Assembly (NCBI GenBank): GCA_019614645.1
Contig: JABWDB010000004.1
Location: forward strand, 8,246,001-8,310,000
Origin: Stratiolaelaps scimitus
Taxonomy: Eukaryota; Arthropoda; Arachnida; Mesostigmata; Laelapidae
Direction: 5' to 3'
DNA length: 64,000 bases
The position numbers and the translations under genes were made by a program. A model generated the notes under the pieces. It saw only the letters and a program-made list of their open reading frames with translations. It did no database searches and was not told where the DNA came from. Each line of letters begins with the position of its first letter. The stretch's first letter is position 1. Below are positions 22,441 to 35,129 of the stretch, piece by piece.

Positions 22441-25400
22441 AATCATCCAATCGAAGAAAGCACGCTGAGCAATCTGCAATAAAAAAACAACATGGATGGT
22501 CAGAAAGGCGACTCTACGTACACTTATTGTAATTGTTATGTGGCAATTGTTGCTGAGGGAGAGGTTGTTGCTGAGTGACAGGAACGGGCGAGAGGAAGGT
22601 CGACAACGAATCGGTCTAATAATGATCGAAGCCTGTCCTAGAGGACAAAACACCTAAGGATCAGCTATGGAAAAAACAGCCTTCGAGCATAGAACTACTA
22701 GAATGTTGATGCTTGGTAATGTCGTTCATTTTGCGCAATTCACGTCTGTACCTGATGCTAGCTGGAGTGGCTTACTTAGCTACGGAACAAAAATCTGCTA
22801 CGTTTTATAATTAGCTTCCCTAGAGTAAGATGCCTTATTAGATTATTATAGCGTACCACATATCACATATAAATTCATCATATATTTGATGTTGCTAAAA
22901 CTGATTGTCTGCGCATCGGTTGTACCTTGTAACGGGTACGTGCAATGAGCCCTATTGTCGACCATCTGTTCGGATTGTTAGCACAATTTATCTCCCACCT
23001 TTTAAACCGTTCGAATTTCTCGGAGTCATCGACGCATCTCTCTTGCTAACATGTGCGCGCATCTATGAAAGTTTCAAGTGAGAATCCCAAGTTCAGACGT
23101 AAACGAGCGAACAGTCAGCCCTGGAAATGTTCCCCGTCAAGCTAACCTCTGATGAGGTTAGAATGAACTTCGGTAACAACTTCGCAGCTCACAGAGCAAA
23201 TGAACACACCCATCGCCGATGTGGCCGCGTCGCTATCGAGAGCGGAACGTGTAGGGAGAGGACAGACGAAACTCTAACGAGCAATTACGTAAACACACCT
23301 GAGCGTGTTCGACTTTTCTCATTTGCCGAAACGCGGTCGACTTCCCGGCTGCGCTGCTGCCGGTAAGCTGTCTTTAATGCCATCTCTGGGAGACTTCATA
23401 ACACAATAGTTGTTCGGTAGACGACACACCCCCTCTGGACGCTTAGTCCTAGCCTTAAGTTGGCTACTTCGGACATCAAGGCGAGCCCCAAGATAAATTC
23501 AGACAAATGATGTATATAAAGGCCGCGCGCATATCGCAATGCGACAGAATCGGAAAAATGTTTAAGTTCTACCATAGTAATAATCATCATCATACCAGTA
23601 ATAACGCATAACAATACAGCTATTTGGTTACTACTGCTGAAACACTTATGTTGAGTAAGGATGTTATTACATGTGGCTGGGTTTCAACCCGCGGCTTCTA
23701 TTGGGGTTCACTACCAGAGAGTTTGTCGTGGAAGTCACCGCGCGCAACAACAGGATTCTATGAATCTTCCGAGAGTTAAGATCTTGTTAAATGCAGTTGC
23801 TTTGTGCATGTTGCAAAGCAGGCTGTGGCTGATTGCTGTGGCGAACTTACCGAATAATATATAATAACAGTAAAACTATATGATTATTTATTCCATATAT
23901 AATTAATTAAGTATATAAGCTCCTTATTATAAGCTTTATTCCATATATAATTAATTAAGTATATAAAGTGTATTCACTTCGGGGTAAATGTAATTTAAAA
24001 ACAATGACTTTTTGATAAACAGAATGGGTTAACCGTCTCTCTCAGTCGTTGAAAACTAGGGAAACGTTTTTTTCTGAAAGATGAAAACAGCAGCAGCAGC
24101 AGCACAAACGATGAACTACTAAAGAACTGTGCATGCACTACAGAAAAGCGGCATTTCCCTCGGACCATTTCCCTGCTCCGTCGACCGAAAATACGGCATC
24201 TTGGAGTTGGACAGTGGAGGGTCCGACACCTCTTGACGTCCGAGCGTGTCCAAATGATAGGCACATCCCAGCAGAATGTCAAGTTGTTTGCAGAGATGCG
24301 TTTGGTCAGATAATTTTCAAGAATTTCCGCTGCCGTGCTGGCCCGGAGCGTTTCGCCGGCATAGAGCGGCGGCTGGACCAAAGGCTGGAACCGAGAGCCA
24401 AGCCCAGTGGTGTTCTTCGTTGCGAGTTCACGTTCGCCTTATCTGAGGGCGTTTCCTGCTCCGACTTTAAGTGTCTTAGACCCCAGCCGTTACCACCACT
24501 ACTATTATAATATAAAAAAAGTTATAGAAAACAACGGCTATATTCACTGGTTCGAACAAATAATGCACGGAGCCGCAAGCGATGTACGACACCAACTTTT
24601 AACCGAACAACCTGGACAATTCGACCTCCTGAATGGATCCTGTGTACGATGTATAATAAATGTACCACTGTTATCATCCATTTGTAATTCGGCCACATCT
24701 ATCGGTACCAGTGCTCAATATATATATCGACTGTAGAACGACCGCTGTACAGGGGGTCGTGTCTACGAAGCCCGATGTATCAGAGGGGGGAGGGGGGTGC
24801 GGTCGGGCGAGCGAGCGAGAAAGGAAAGGAACGCGGATGGAGGAAAACTATAAAAACGTATCGCTTATTGTCGCGAGACTAGTCCTAAGTCAGGCGTGAC
24901 CGAGGCTACCGGCTACACAGCCGGACTTCTTAAAGTGCCACTCAAAGTTGAGTGACCCACCAGTGAGTCTGTGTATGACAACCGTAATCGCATGGGCTCG
25001 CTTTATCTAGGTGTTTGTGTGGCCGGAATGCTACCACAATTGTGCATTCTCTCACAACGTAAACGCTTCTTAGGTCACCAGCGGCGTAAATTCTGTAAAG
25101 TAGCACAGGCTTGTTTGATTGAAGTATTCAACGTGGACTAGCTCCATCAGGTTATAATTTATAATTCATACAGCACAAGTATCCAGCGAGCCTGAACTTG
25201 GCTGCGAACCTCCATTCGCATGCAAGGTTTGGTACACATGGCCACACACAAATCCTTTCAGGTAGATAAAAGCCTGCAAATAGATACCACTTGATACACA
25301 GATGCACATTTGACAGGTGCTACTTGGCAAAGATCACCGTTATCACAACGGTACTACGGGGATTGTAGAAAAGCAGCTGATTTAGGCTTACAGGATTAAC

Positions 25401-25820
25401 GGAACAGCAACGGACAGAATGCAGTTACTATTTACACTTAGCCTACTGCATCAGGTTTACCCCAGTTAACCGGCGCTTGCTGTTTTCACGGTCTGTTTAT
25501 GAACACATTTCGTCACAAGTCAGCAATTGAGAACGCCTCTTTGCGAACACCAATGATTGCTTTTACACCATCAGTACCATTGACTGGACGACCTGAGTTC
25601 AACGGGGTCATGAGTGAGGCGAAAAGCCGGCAGCAAGCGGCTGCAGTCGATCGGGACGGGATCATCGGTGAACCAAACCGGAATACGAGCCGATGAGTAA
25701 TGTTCATGCAAAAAAGTGCTTACAGAAACATGCATAGAGAAACGGGATAAACATTTCAAACCAATACGTTTATCATAATAAACTAGATATCAAAACATGT
25801 AGCGATTTAGATTTAACTAC
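22441..25820. other. No recognised gene
   Basis: This is AT-rich sequence apart from 24.13-24.51 kb, where both strands are open for more than 100 codons. The minus reading (about 24170-24438) looks slightly more protein-like. Neither strand shows a known domain or clear splice pair. A direct repeat at 23.9 kb is listed separately. Confidence 0.35.
23887..23966. repeat. 32-bp exact direct repeat, 48-bp period
   Basis: The AT-rich segment 23887-23918 recurs without a mismatch at 23935-23966, separated by 16 bp. Confidence 0.9.
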
Positions 25821-25900
25821 ATAAATACATTTTCCGGGCTGACCCACAGTCAAAATTTTAAGGTCCACGGAACTGCTTTCGGCATTGCTTCATAAGACTC
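25821..25900 (-). mobile_element. SINE-family 3'-end insertion (copy C) with 12-bp target duplication
   Basis: An 80-bp body is flanked by the exact direct repeat AGATTTAACTAC at 25809-25820 and 25901-25912. The body shares CCGGGCTGAC, GAACTGCTTTCGGCATTGCTTC and the following bases with the fuller element at 55 kb. The T-rich left end would be the A-rich tail of a minus-oriented, 5'-truncated copy. Confidence 0.75.
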
Positions 25901-26299
25901 AGATTTAACTACTCATTAGTGTTAGTAAAGCAGTCGCCGACCATAGTCCGTCAACCAAACGGGACATGACAAATGTCCTTCCTACAGTGAATAGCATATT
26001 GTCGTTTATTCATACCGGAAGGAGGGAGTTCCGGCTTCGAACCCCATTTGTGAGCCGCATCATTGAGACAACCAAAGTGATCTGGCCATTCCAGACGAAG
26101 AATGGAACACTGTGACCAATTTTACACGCATATGTGTGCGTTGTTGGGTACCCGAATACGCATCCGCCATTTTTCGTTGGTCCAACGTCTATGGGGAGTT
26201 GTATGAAGGGTATGTTGTAGCCAAACGCGATAACGATGACTGGCGAAGGTTGGTTCCCTGATTCGAAAGCAACAACAGGTCGAGAGATGGCTTGCTCGC

Positions 26300-28760
26300 G
26301 TGAAGCGGGGAGGCCCGCCCTGCTCGATTGTCCTCCACCCCGCTCAAGCAGTCTCGTTTACGATGCGAACTGATTTGAACTGACGTCTCCAGATCAATCG
26401 GTCTGGTTGGCTCTCATCCATCTCTCGCCGCCCAGCGTAATACGCGCTCGTCGCAGAGTGGTCTTTATCAGTAGAGTTGAGTTCTCCCCGTTGCTGTTGG
26501 GGTGCCCTCGGCTTCGGCTGCTCGGCTGGCAGCACCACAAAAATCGGCAATCAACAGTAATCGCTCGATTGTACGGAAACACTGGGCTAACTACCGAGCG
26601 ATGGGCGGCGGCAGCAGCCGCAGCAGAAGCAGCGGCTTTTGTTGCGGTGTTTGTTTGCCTATCCGCCAGAGGCCCGTTCAGTGTCCGCCAACAGCGGCCA
26701 CCACCTCAAGCCACCACGTCGCAGTGCTACTCGAGGAGGCCAAGCGACCGCTGGGTGTACTCGCGCTTTACCCGGACGCCGCTGTCGGCTAAGAATGGCG
26801 AATTGTTATGGACTTAGGTACGTGCACGGACGACCAGCAACGATTTAGTGAACGGGAAGCGAGCTCAGTGAAAGGCGCGGCCTGGGGCGGCGGTTAGAGG
26901 CGGAGGGACCCTTAGCACCACGAGTGCTCTGCGGCAGAGACAGCAACAGCAGCAACACCAGCAGCAATCGTCACAGGCGAAGCAGGCAGCGGACAGCAGC
27001 TGTAATAACGGCACCTCCGCGAAATAACGAAAGAGCAACTTGTGGAAATCCAAATAGAAGATGACGTTGCTATTATTGCTGTTGTCGTTGCTGTTGTTGT
27101 TATTGTTGTTGTCGTTGCTATTGTTGTGGTTGTTGCTGCTGCTGCAGCCGCCGCCGCCGTTGTTGTCGTCACAGTTGATGGTTCTGTGAGATGTTCGCCA
27201 TGGCAGAGGAGATGTTGTGCTTGCAGCGTTCACAATCAGCGTTCACACGAGCACAGCACTCACTCGCTCAGTCGAGTCGTTCACCCACCGCTCCCGTGCA
27301 AGTAACTGTGTAAGTAAGCCCATGAATGCGTTTCTGGCCGATTGTGTGGGTACTGCACTAAATTGCCGCGTGGGTATCTGTATGCATGTGGGTGTATGGG
27401 CGTGCGCGCATGTAACCACTCAAAAAGAAGCGCTGAGCATGCAGATAGTGCGGCAGAGAGAGAGAGAGGCCGAGAAGGGACCAGCGGAGCGGCGGACTGC
27501 GGACAACAGCAGGCTGCAGCGGCCGCGCCATGCGATCGACGTCGCATGGGGGCGACGGTGTCAGCAAAGCAGACCGTGGGGATGAGATGGAAGGGGACCG
27601 AGCAGCTCCAATGAGTCACTGGATGGAAAACGGGGGGGGGGCGGCGGGGGGGGAGACCGTAGTCACCGGATGGACGGGATGCGCGCGGGCAGGGGCACAC
27701 TTTGTGCACTACTCCCGTAGCGAGAATCGATAAAATCGCAGTAGCGTGCCGCGTTCGACCCCTTCAAGCCCCCTGCGGACCTCTCTTCCATCGTCGCCGC
27801 GTTCCCCTTTGGCGTTTGCGTTTCCACAAAATGCAGACGAGACATACTTATATGGACTATGACTCGAGCAGAGTCACACACGCTGCCCGCCCCCGCGTGC
27901 ATAGAGACACGTACACAGATACTGACGGAGTGAGCTGACTCTCGGCCGTACCGCGCACTCCCCGCCCCCCGATACCCCCGGCAACGCGCCCTTTTCACCC
28001 TCATAACATGGCCGAAGTCCGACGCAACCCTTAGGCAAGCGGTCGGTCGGTCGGTCCCTCAGGCCAAGTCTGACACAGGCGCAGCTGGAACGGCAGCAGC
28101 AGCCGCCACAGAAGGACACACACAGATAGAGCAAACCTGCCAGACAGCTGAGCAGCAGACCTCCCTTCCCCGCTCCGTTGGCTGAGCGACGAGATCGCTA
28201 TGGCGTAGGAAGGAGCCGGCCTCAATGTCGCGGATGGCGTGTGGATGTGGATGACCGAGTGAGCTCGTCGCGCCGGAGATGCGAGGGATGAGGCGACGTG
28301 TTGGTGCTTGAAAAGTTAACACCATTGACTGCTGACTCTTAGCCGTCAGTCGCGCCGCGGTGCGTATAGGGGCCGCTGAACGCGAGGCGAGCCACAGGCA
28401 CCGGCCGCTGCTGGAATACGAGGAAATGGAAGAGATAGCCGGGAAGATGGGGAAAATGAAGAGATATCGTATGGAGGATTCGGCTGGAGGCAGAGACAGT
28501 GACTCACACTGGCACACACACACACACCGTGAATGTGCCACTCATTGACTGACAAACCGAGCGGCGGCAACAGCAGCAGCAGCAGTAGTGGTAATAATAG
28601 GGGACGATGAAGAAGAAGAAATAAAACAAGTCCCGTTTTGCGAAATATTATCTAGAGATGCCAACACCACTGCCAAACAGTGAGTTGTGCGACAACAACA
28701 AGAACAGTAACGGCGCAGAATACACCGAAGGAATAATAACAGCACTTGAGATGTTCGCAA
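26300..28760. promoter_or_regulatory. Large CpG-rich block with trinucleotide runs, candidate promoter/5' UTR
   Basis: This is about 2.4 kb of high GC and CpG, with CAG/CTG-type repeats (26.6, 26.95, 28.57 kb), a TTG-rich run at 27063-27170, a G run at 27630-27650 and many overlapping open frames on both strands. No frame contains a recognisable domain. Runs of Asn, Gln, Val or Ala in these frames come from the simple repeats. Such blocks usually mark the 5' end of a long-intron gene. Its direction is not evident. Confidence 0.35.
27063..27170. repeat. Imperfect TTG/CTG trinucleotide repeat
   Basis: About 100 bp of TTG, TCG, CTG and TTA triplets, broken by single-base changes. Confidence 0.85.
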
Positions 28761-31540
28761 ACTTTGTTAAACTACCGCTTAAACCTAGCCATTGTATGTG
28801 GCTGCGTGGTTAATGATTGCTGCGCTTGCATATTAGCTAAATTCAGTTTTGCTACTTGAACAGGCACACTAATGCGCATATATATATATATATATACACT
28901 CACCCGGTGCTCGAAACGATGCTCTCTTATGACCAGATCAGGGCATATAAGTATTTAAGCGTTAGAATATGTCCCTGCAGTTTGAGCAAAGACGAACTAA
29001 CAAAGACAACAAAAAAGATGGCATCAATATAAACATTATTAATTACAATGCTGGAACTTACGTGGGTTATACATATGATATGTGTATGTGCTTTCTATGT
29101 TGTCCATGCTGGATGTTATCGTATATTCGACGTTTGAGTTATCAGCTGGTTCAGCGATGATTCGTGGTGATCAAAACGAGTTGGTTTGAGCTTCTACTCG
29201 TATTTGATTTGATTTATATTTACATATTTTATATAGTTATCCTCTCTGAATCACAGGATAGCTCTCAGGAAGATAAAACGATAATCCAGTACAAAATGCA
29301 CTATTTGATAGAAGTTCTATTGCATGTAAGGCAGCTGAAAAAAGAGGTCTCCTTCAGCTAACGTTCCCAAAACTATTCTCGAAATATGGCTCTATCCGAT
29401 AGGCTAGTAGACAGAAGAACCCAAGTGCAATAGCAGGTGTAGAGGCGTCACAGCTGATGAAAAAAGGCTTCTTCTATTTCATTTTCATAGAAAAAAAAAT
29501 CACACGGACACAACCAGTTTAGTCAGCGGCATAACGATCTAATAGAAGTGCAGCTTGAAATGCTGGCGGTGACCTCGAGCGTTTTCCGGGTCCCTAGGGT
29601 ACCATCGGACTTCCTCGAATGCTATAACACTACCTACCGCCCACTCCCGAAGATTTGATGCCAACCTGACGCGAAATGGATAGACAAGCGTAATTTGAAT
29701 CTTGTGATAGCCTCTCGTTTTTTTGTTTTTTGTCAGCCGTTCGTTCCCCATTCCGAGATAAGCATCCACTCGTATAAAGAAAACTCTGCTTACGAAGACA
29801 TGTCTAGACACTCGGGAAGATCTGTAAATTTTGTATTCTGTAAATTTCGTAATAAAAACAATTCACGTCGCTATTTTATCTCTGGTTATGATTGCATCAT
29901 GGGATATGTGCTCAAGAGCGAATCCCAAAGTCTTCACAGGAAAGAAGAAGTTTCATTGGTCTGGCTTTCTCGTCAGATGTTTGGGACTGTTCCGTTTTTT
30001 GTCTCTACGAAGAAATATGATGAAACAACAATAAAGTTATACGGCTAACACAGTGGAACACAGGGGATCCCCACGGTAGGCATTAAGGGGCTCAATGTAG
30101 ACAGAACGACCCTTCAAAGTGGACGACTTGTGGGGCCAGACCGACAAGTGGCAAGTTGCAATGCGAACCAAGTAAAGGGCACTCGGTGTGTTCTACAGTG
30201 ATTGTTTAACATTTGACATATCCCTATGGTCTATGCTCTCCTGAGTAGCAACATACTCTAGTGACTCTATGTACTGTCTAATACGCAGGCTCTGGGCTGT
30301 TATATGAAACGGCATAATCAATATGTCCTGTCTCGTTTGAGACTGGTCTTTCATGCAACCTGGTGCAGCTAGACGATACTCACGGGCTTCGCCCTGTTAA
30401 ATCTAAATTCATTATCGTCCTATTATACTACTCATATATCATATTCAAGGTTATAACTGTACGTTATCAACGTCATGTATCATCGATATTTCTGTTATTA
30501 TTTTTCGAAATAATGATGCAGACCGCCCCTCTTAGGTTCACACAGCCTTAGGCATTGCAGATTCGTATACCGGCTTAACGGAACTCGTTCCAATGGTTCT
30601 CTCAGACTCCCTGACCAAAGCCAGTTGTATGACACAGACGCCTCACAAAAATGTCACCAATATCTGACGACATGGGCTTGCAATATGTGTTCACTGTGAA
30701 TAGAAGTTCAGATTGCGGGCTAACCCTCAAACAACATCCACGTTTGCAGCTCGAATACATATGTGTATATATAATACGAAACACTCTCTACAGCAGCTAC
30801 GCTTTGAGTCGATGAGATGGACACAAGGCTGCAATGCACAAGTGCAAATCTTTGTTCAGAGTAAACTGAACCCGAACGATTTCCCAGGGGATGGGCAAAC
30901 AAACCGCTCGAGTACAACAACATCTACCAGCGAGGAGGCGATCCGAGCTATTTATCAAAAAACGAATTCAACACAGCCAAACACGGAATCTCGGCCGAGA
31001 GAGAGACAACTGACTGTTGCGCTGAGAGCAGCCTTCGTATAGAGATTGACAATTCGTTGTTATGGCTCACAGCTTAAGCCATTAGCAATTTCATTACACG
31101 TATTAACTATCGTGCACACGAATGAACTCTCGCATATAGCGCAATACCTTCGCAGATCGAACAACACCCACTAGCACGTTTAACCCCGTCCTGCGCCCAC
31201 TAACAGGATTATCGTCTCTCTGTTTCTCTCTTCGATATAAATGAGTAGTACGGTTGGGCAAGGCACTAATCGGCCGCCGGAACTGATTCTCAGACAGCTG
31301 AGAGTCAGCTGATCACGTGGTGTGCGTACGGCAAAAAGGCTGTGTGCTGCTCGTCGCTGGGCTTATACCCATCTCACTGCCCTTACTGACAAAATGCGCT
31401 AAGCGATACTAGGAAGGGCGATGCTGTTGAACATCGTCGACAGTTCCAGAACGGGGGGGTCAGGGTGTTAACATCCATTAACATGACCAACACCCCTTTA
31501 AAAAAAAAGGAGCCAAACAGCGTACTATGTATGTATACTA
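28760..31540. other. No recognised gene
   Basis: This is AT-rich sequence with a TA run near 28879. Open frames at 29695-30048 and 30713-31042 (+) show no known domain or convincing splice sites. Confidence 0.4.
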
Positions 31541-31546
31541 CTAATA

Positions 31547-31554
31547 TTATATAT

Positions 31555-31609
<55 letters not shown>

Positions 31610-31637
31610 TATATATATATAATATATATATATATAC
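31547..31637. repeat. Long compound (TA)n tract
   Basis: About 90 bp of TA repeats broken by AATA interruptions. A second short TA tract lies near 31956-31976. Confidence 0.95.
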
Positions 31638-32049
31638 AAAACATCATCTTTAGCCCAGCGAAACTCACTAAACATATTGTATCCGTAATATGTTCGGCAA
31701 ATAATTATATGTCACAACGGACGCGGCACGGCATGTTTACAGCATCATAAAACAATGAAACCGTATTGTATTGCACCACACACGGAGGCGGTAACAAATC
31801 ACAAATGCTAGACAGCAGCATTTCTTTCAGATAATAAGAAAAAATTCTATAATAAATATACATAGCGTTCACTTCGCTCAACCCGCCCCTCGATATCTAC
31901 GACCTAGCACGTTCATTTCAACAACACTCTTTCTGCTAGCCGATATCAGAATGGCTATATATATATATATATATAATATAAAATAGAAAATCCAGCACTG
32001 AATATATTTAATGTAAGAAGCAACACCATGTCAGGAATAGTTCTGATAT

Positions 32050-32600
32050 GTGTTAGGAAGTAATTCTTAACCTGTTTCTTAAATTCAACCGGTGTTTTGC
32101 TAGAACGTATAGAGCATAGGGCAGTGTGTTAGCCACAGAGAGATTTTTCTTGGTTGTTAAATTGTTGTGTAACGTCATTAACACAGGCGGATTAGGGCGT
32201 CTTCGGCAGATGCTCCTTTCTGGAGTGCAAATTGGGACTGATGTACATGCATGTCTCATTGTCAGCAAAGTGCTGCTCGAGTGTTCGTATATAAATTGCT
32301 CAAGCCTTTTTGCCAGTAATGGTGTGAACGCAATCGGCCTTATATTTTGCTGAGTCGGTTTGGGTCAGTGTTTCTTACTAAGTGGAATGGCATTTTAATA
32401 ATATGTGGAAAAGTAAGAACAACGGACTCTCGCACCGTTTTGAATCTCAAGGGTCTCGAAAATGGATTCATCAAATAGAATGTTGGACAGTATGTTTTCT
32501 TGCAAACTCCAGCAATATTTCCGTCACGGTGAATTTTGAGGCATTTTGTAATCTCATCACACAAATCATCACAGCCGCAGCAGTTCGTCTACGATAACGA
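32050..32600 (-). pseudogene. Decayed LINE (non-LTR retrotransposon) reverse transcriptase
   Basis: Read on the minus strand in order, one frame gives a FPHIIKMPFHLV then DPNRLSKI stretch. A shift leads to RPIAFTPLLAKRLEQFI, and a further shift to QFALQKGASAEDALIRL followed by stops. These correspond to the first reverse-transcriptase blocks of LINE elements: the NYRPI(S/A)LL..(F/S)K..E block, then the Q.GFR.G.ST.DAL..L block. The frameshifts and stops show it is dead. The catalytic YADD block is not present; the piece ends before it. The minus frame at 32657-32872 may be the upstream part of the same element, but that is uncertain. Confidence 0.65.
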
Positions 32601-33866
32601 AGTCGGGACTTGTCTTTAATTCGTGGCCGGCTTTCGGCCCAGACGGTTCTCCATCCCTAGTCGTATGGCATTACTACGAGGGGTGTCGGAAGAAAAATCC
32701 ACACCTCCTGGAGGCCACTGTCGTAGCCGAACTTAGTTCTAGAAAAGTTAAATGTGTCAATATTGAGATCAGCAGCATTATCAAGGATATCTATAATGGA
32801 TGACGGCGGTGGTCTGCCGATCCTTCGGCGGCGTGCAGGTAAGTTTTTAAGCCACGCGCTAATGTGATACACATCACATGCGCACGCGCTTCGCTATTGT
32901 TAAATCAGTACGAAAAGCATGGCCGTGGGTGTTGCATCAAAGCGGGCAGGAACCTGCTCGCGCAGGTGCATGCGGCCGAAACGCTTTATTGTATAATCAA
33001 CAATTGGTCGGCGTGTGATGGATGAGCCTGTGCTGAAAGATACCAGTCGGAAGGTGGCTGATCAGAAGAGAATTGGGCGCTGAGCGATCGTTGGCCGGGT
33101 CAACGTGGACGATCTACGGCCTTCGGAAGAGCGACAATACACCTTCCGGGCGTTATTCCCAGCCGGACGTCAAGGTGGGAATAACGCGAGTGTATAGGTA
33201 AGTTGGTGTGTGACAACGCGATTGGTTGTGTCAAGCAAGGCCGAGTGGGAAAGGTGGCTATGTCCAGGAGTAATGTTAAGCTCAGTTCGAACAAGCATTT
33301 CGTCAAAGGGATATTTGGTTCTATGGAGTTCGAATCCGCAGCCGCCTGTCTTATTCTTAACAAAAGACGCTTCCTGGATCAACAAAAGAAGTTCCAAAAG
33401 GCGCGTTTGACTCCAGCTGTAAAAGTCCAGATGACCGGTATAACAAGGCCGATGTTCGCCTCGAAGATACTGAGCAAGGCCTGAGTGGCCTGCAAGAAAT
33501 CGTACCAAAAATGAATCACGAATGAGCCATAGAGCATAACTAAGGCTTTCGTAGACCGCTAGTCAGAATTTAAATCGACAAATATTCTCGGAAGATCGGT
33601 AGCGCAATCGCAAAACGGGTGGCAAAAAGAGCATCTGGAAGCGAAACAGTCCGGTCGAGTTTTGATCAAATTTACCTCACGAAATTGGTGATGGACTCGC
33701 TCTCAAGTGCGTGTTCGACAGGCAGTGTGATGCCTTGTCAGGTGGAGGACCTATGAATTCGGCTAGCTCAACTAGCGTCTGTTATTCAGGTTATCGATCA
33801 TTGCCGCAGCCACTAGCCGATGATTATACGGACAAGATATGCCGGAAGGATTGACATAGTCATCGC

Positions 33867-33948
33867 TGTTTTACCTTCAAAGTCATCGCTGTTTTACCTT
33901 CAAAGTCATCGCTGTTTTACCTTCAAAGTCATCGCTGTTTTACCTCGC
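33867..33948 (+). repeat. Tandem repeat made from the host/LTR junction (23 bp x 3 + 13 bp)
   Basis: Three 23-bp units (33867-33889, 33890-33912, 33913-33935) and a 13-nt partial unit precede the full 5' LTR. Each unit joins the first 11 bases of the LTR (TGTTTTACCTT) to host flank ending GTCATCGC, so it spans the insertion boundary including the target site. Confidence 0.9.
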
Positions 33949-34184
33949 TGTTTTACCTAACTTGAGTATCTAAGATTGTAGGTACCCGAGTACCTAGATA
34001 TAATACAAGAAAATACAAAGTATTAATATAACTCTAAAAAAAGATGCAGCGTTACTATATAAAAAGCCTAAAGGAGCACTAAGGCGAAGTCCAAATTCGG
34101 ATACCCAAGATCTGATCATGACGAAGTATCATTATTATATTTCTACAAACATCAAAGACTTCCGATATTAGGAGAGATATAACA
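33949..34184 (+). repeat. 5' LTR
   Basis: It starts TGTTTTACC, ends GATATAACA and is about 236 bp. A TATA-like TATATAAAAA lies at 34056-34065. It is roughly 85% identical by eye to the 3' LTR. Confidence 0.85.
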
Positions 34185-34200
34185 TCTGGTGACGAAGATA

Positions 34201-34353
34201 ATGGAGCAATTCAACGTCACCCTTGAGAGGTGCTTCACTGCCGTCAACACCGCCCTAGCCCAACATCTGGAACGTCAAACCCAGTTCTTACAAACACAGA
34301 GTGGACAAATACTCAAGGATACCATGAGCTTTACTGCCGGCGTGTCCTTATAA
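34201..34353 (+). pseudogene. Truncated Gag start of the LTR element
   Basis: A 50-codon frame begins MEQFNVTLERCFTAV directly after the primer-binding site and stops at 34351. The next piece of Gag-like coding lies in another frame downstream. Confidence 0.5.
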
Positions 34354-34377
34354 GGTAAATAATGCTTAACCGATAGA

Positions 34378-34605
34378 TTGGTACATAGAATACCGAATTT
34401 CCCCAACGGTCCAAAAATCGGCATCACCTTTGAAGGATTGTTAGCCAGATATGAATCAGTTATCACTTCAGATGGTTCAACACTGAATGATAATAAAATA
34501 AGAAACTACAGGTTAATAGTTTGGAGTTCTGGAGTAGATATTCTACCAAAAAAGACAGATGAACTCAACCTGGACCAATGGAATTGTCGTAAAAAGACTC
34601 GGTAA
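34378..34605 (+). pseudogene. Gag-like fragment (Ty3/Gypsy type)
   Basis: The stretch IGITFEGLLARYESVI then DGSTLNDNKIRNYRLI resembles the G.TFE.W..RYE..F..D...L.D..K...L pattern common in arthropod Gypsy Gag proteins. The surrounding frame is short and out of phase with the Gag start, so the coding region is broken. The clade assignment is tentative. Confidence 0.5.
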
Positions 34606-34896
34606 AGTCCTGTACCAGATAAAGATCGGAAACCTGATATGGAGAAGGCATATAAACCAACTTCGTCAGCGACTTCAAAAATGAACAAGCTTCTCACCAT
34701 CGCTATTTTATAGAACAGTAGTATGGACGCCCGAACATCTACCAGAACTGCGTCCTCTTACTCAATCCACAACAATACATTACACTCCACCGAGAACCCA
34801 AGCATTCAACTCGACCACGATGAGAACCTGATCGATTACAAGTCTCTCATCGAAACAAGACTTGTGCAACATCTCGTCAACTACGAAAAGGGGGAG

Positions 34897-35129
34897 TGTT
34901 ATAACCTTTAATAAATAACGAGTATCTAAGATTATTGGTACTAAGGTACCTAGATATAATACAAGGAAATACAAGGTATTAATATAACGCTGAAAGACTA
35001 TGTAGCGTTTCTATATAAAACGCCTAAAAGAGCACTAAGGCGAAGCCCAGATTCGGATACCAAAGATCTGATCATAAGTATCATTGTATTTCGTCAAATA
35101 CCAGAGACGATATTAGGAGAGATATAACA
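34897..35129 (+). repeat. 3' LTR
   Basis: A 233-bp copy starts TGTTATAACC directly after the polypurine tract and ends GATATAACA. Its TATA-like box is at about 35012. Confidence 0.87.

Noticed and set aside
24133..24510. 125-codon plus frame and 128-codon minus frame over the same bases
   Set aside because: Both strands are open without a domain or a convincing splice pair, so neither can be preferred.
26865..27233. Asn-rich open frame and its overlapping Thr/Val-rich frames
   Set aside because: The homopolymeric residues come directly from the trinucleotide repeat, and all frames of both strands are affected.
33330..33350. GAGTTCGAATCC, resembling a tRNA T-arm
   Set aside because: No matching acceptor stem or anticodon arm lies upstream.
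33170..33508. 112-codon minus frame just left of the LTR element
   Set aside because: I considered it as a polymerase fragment of the same element. It shows none of the reverse-transcriptase, RNase H or integrase motifs and lies outside the target duplication.
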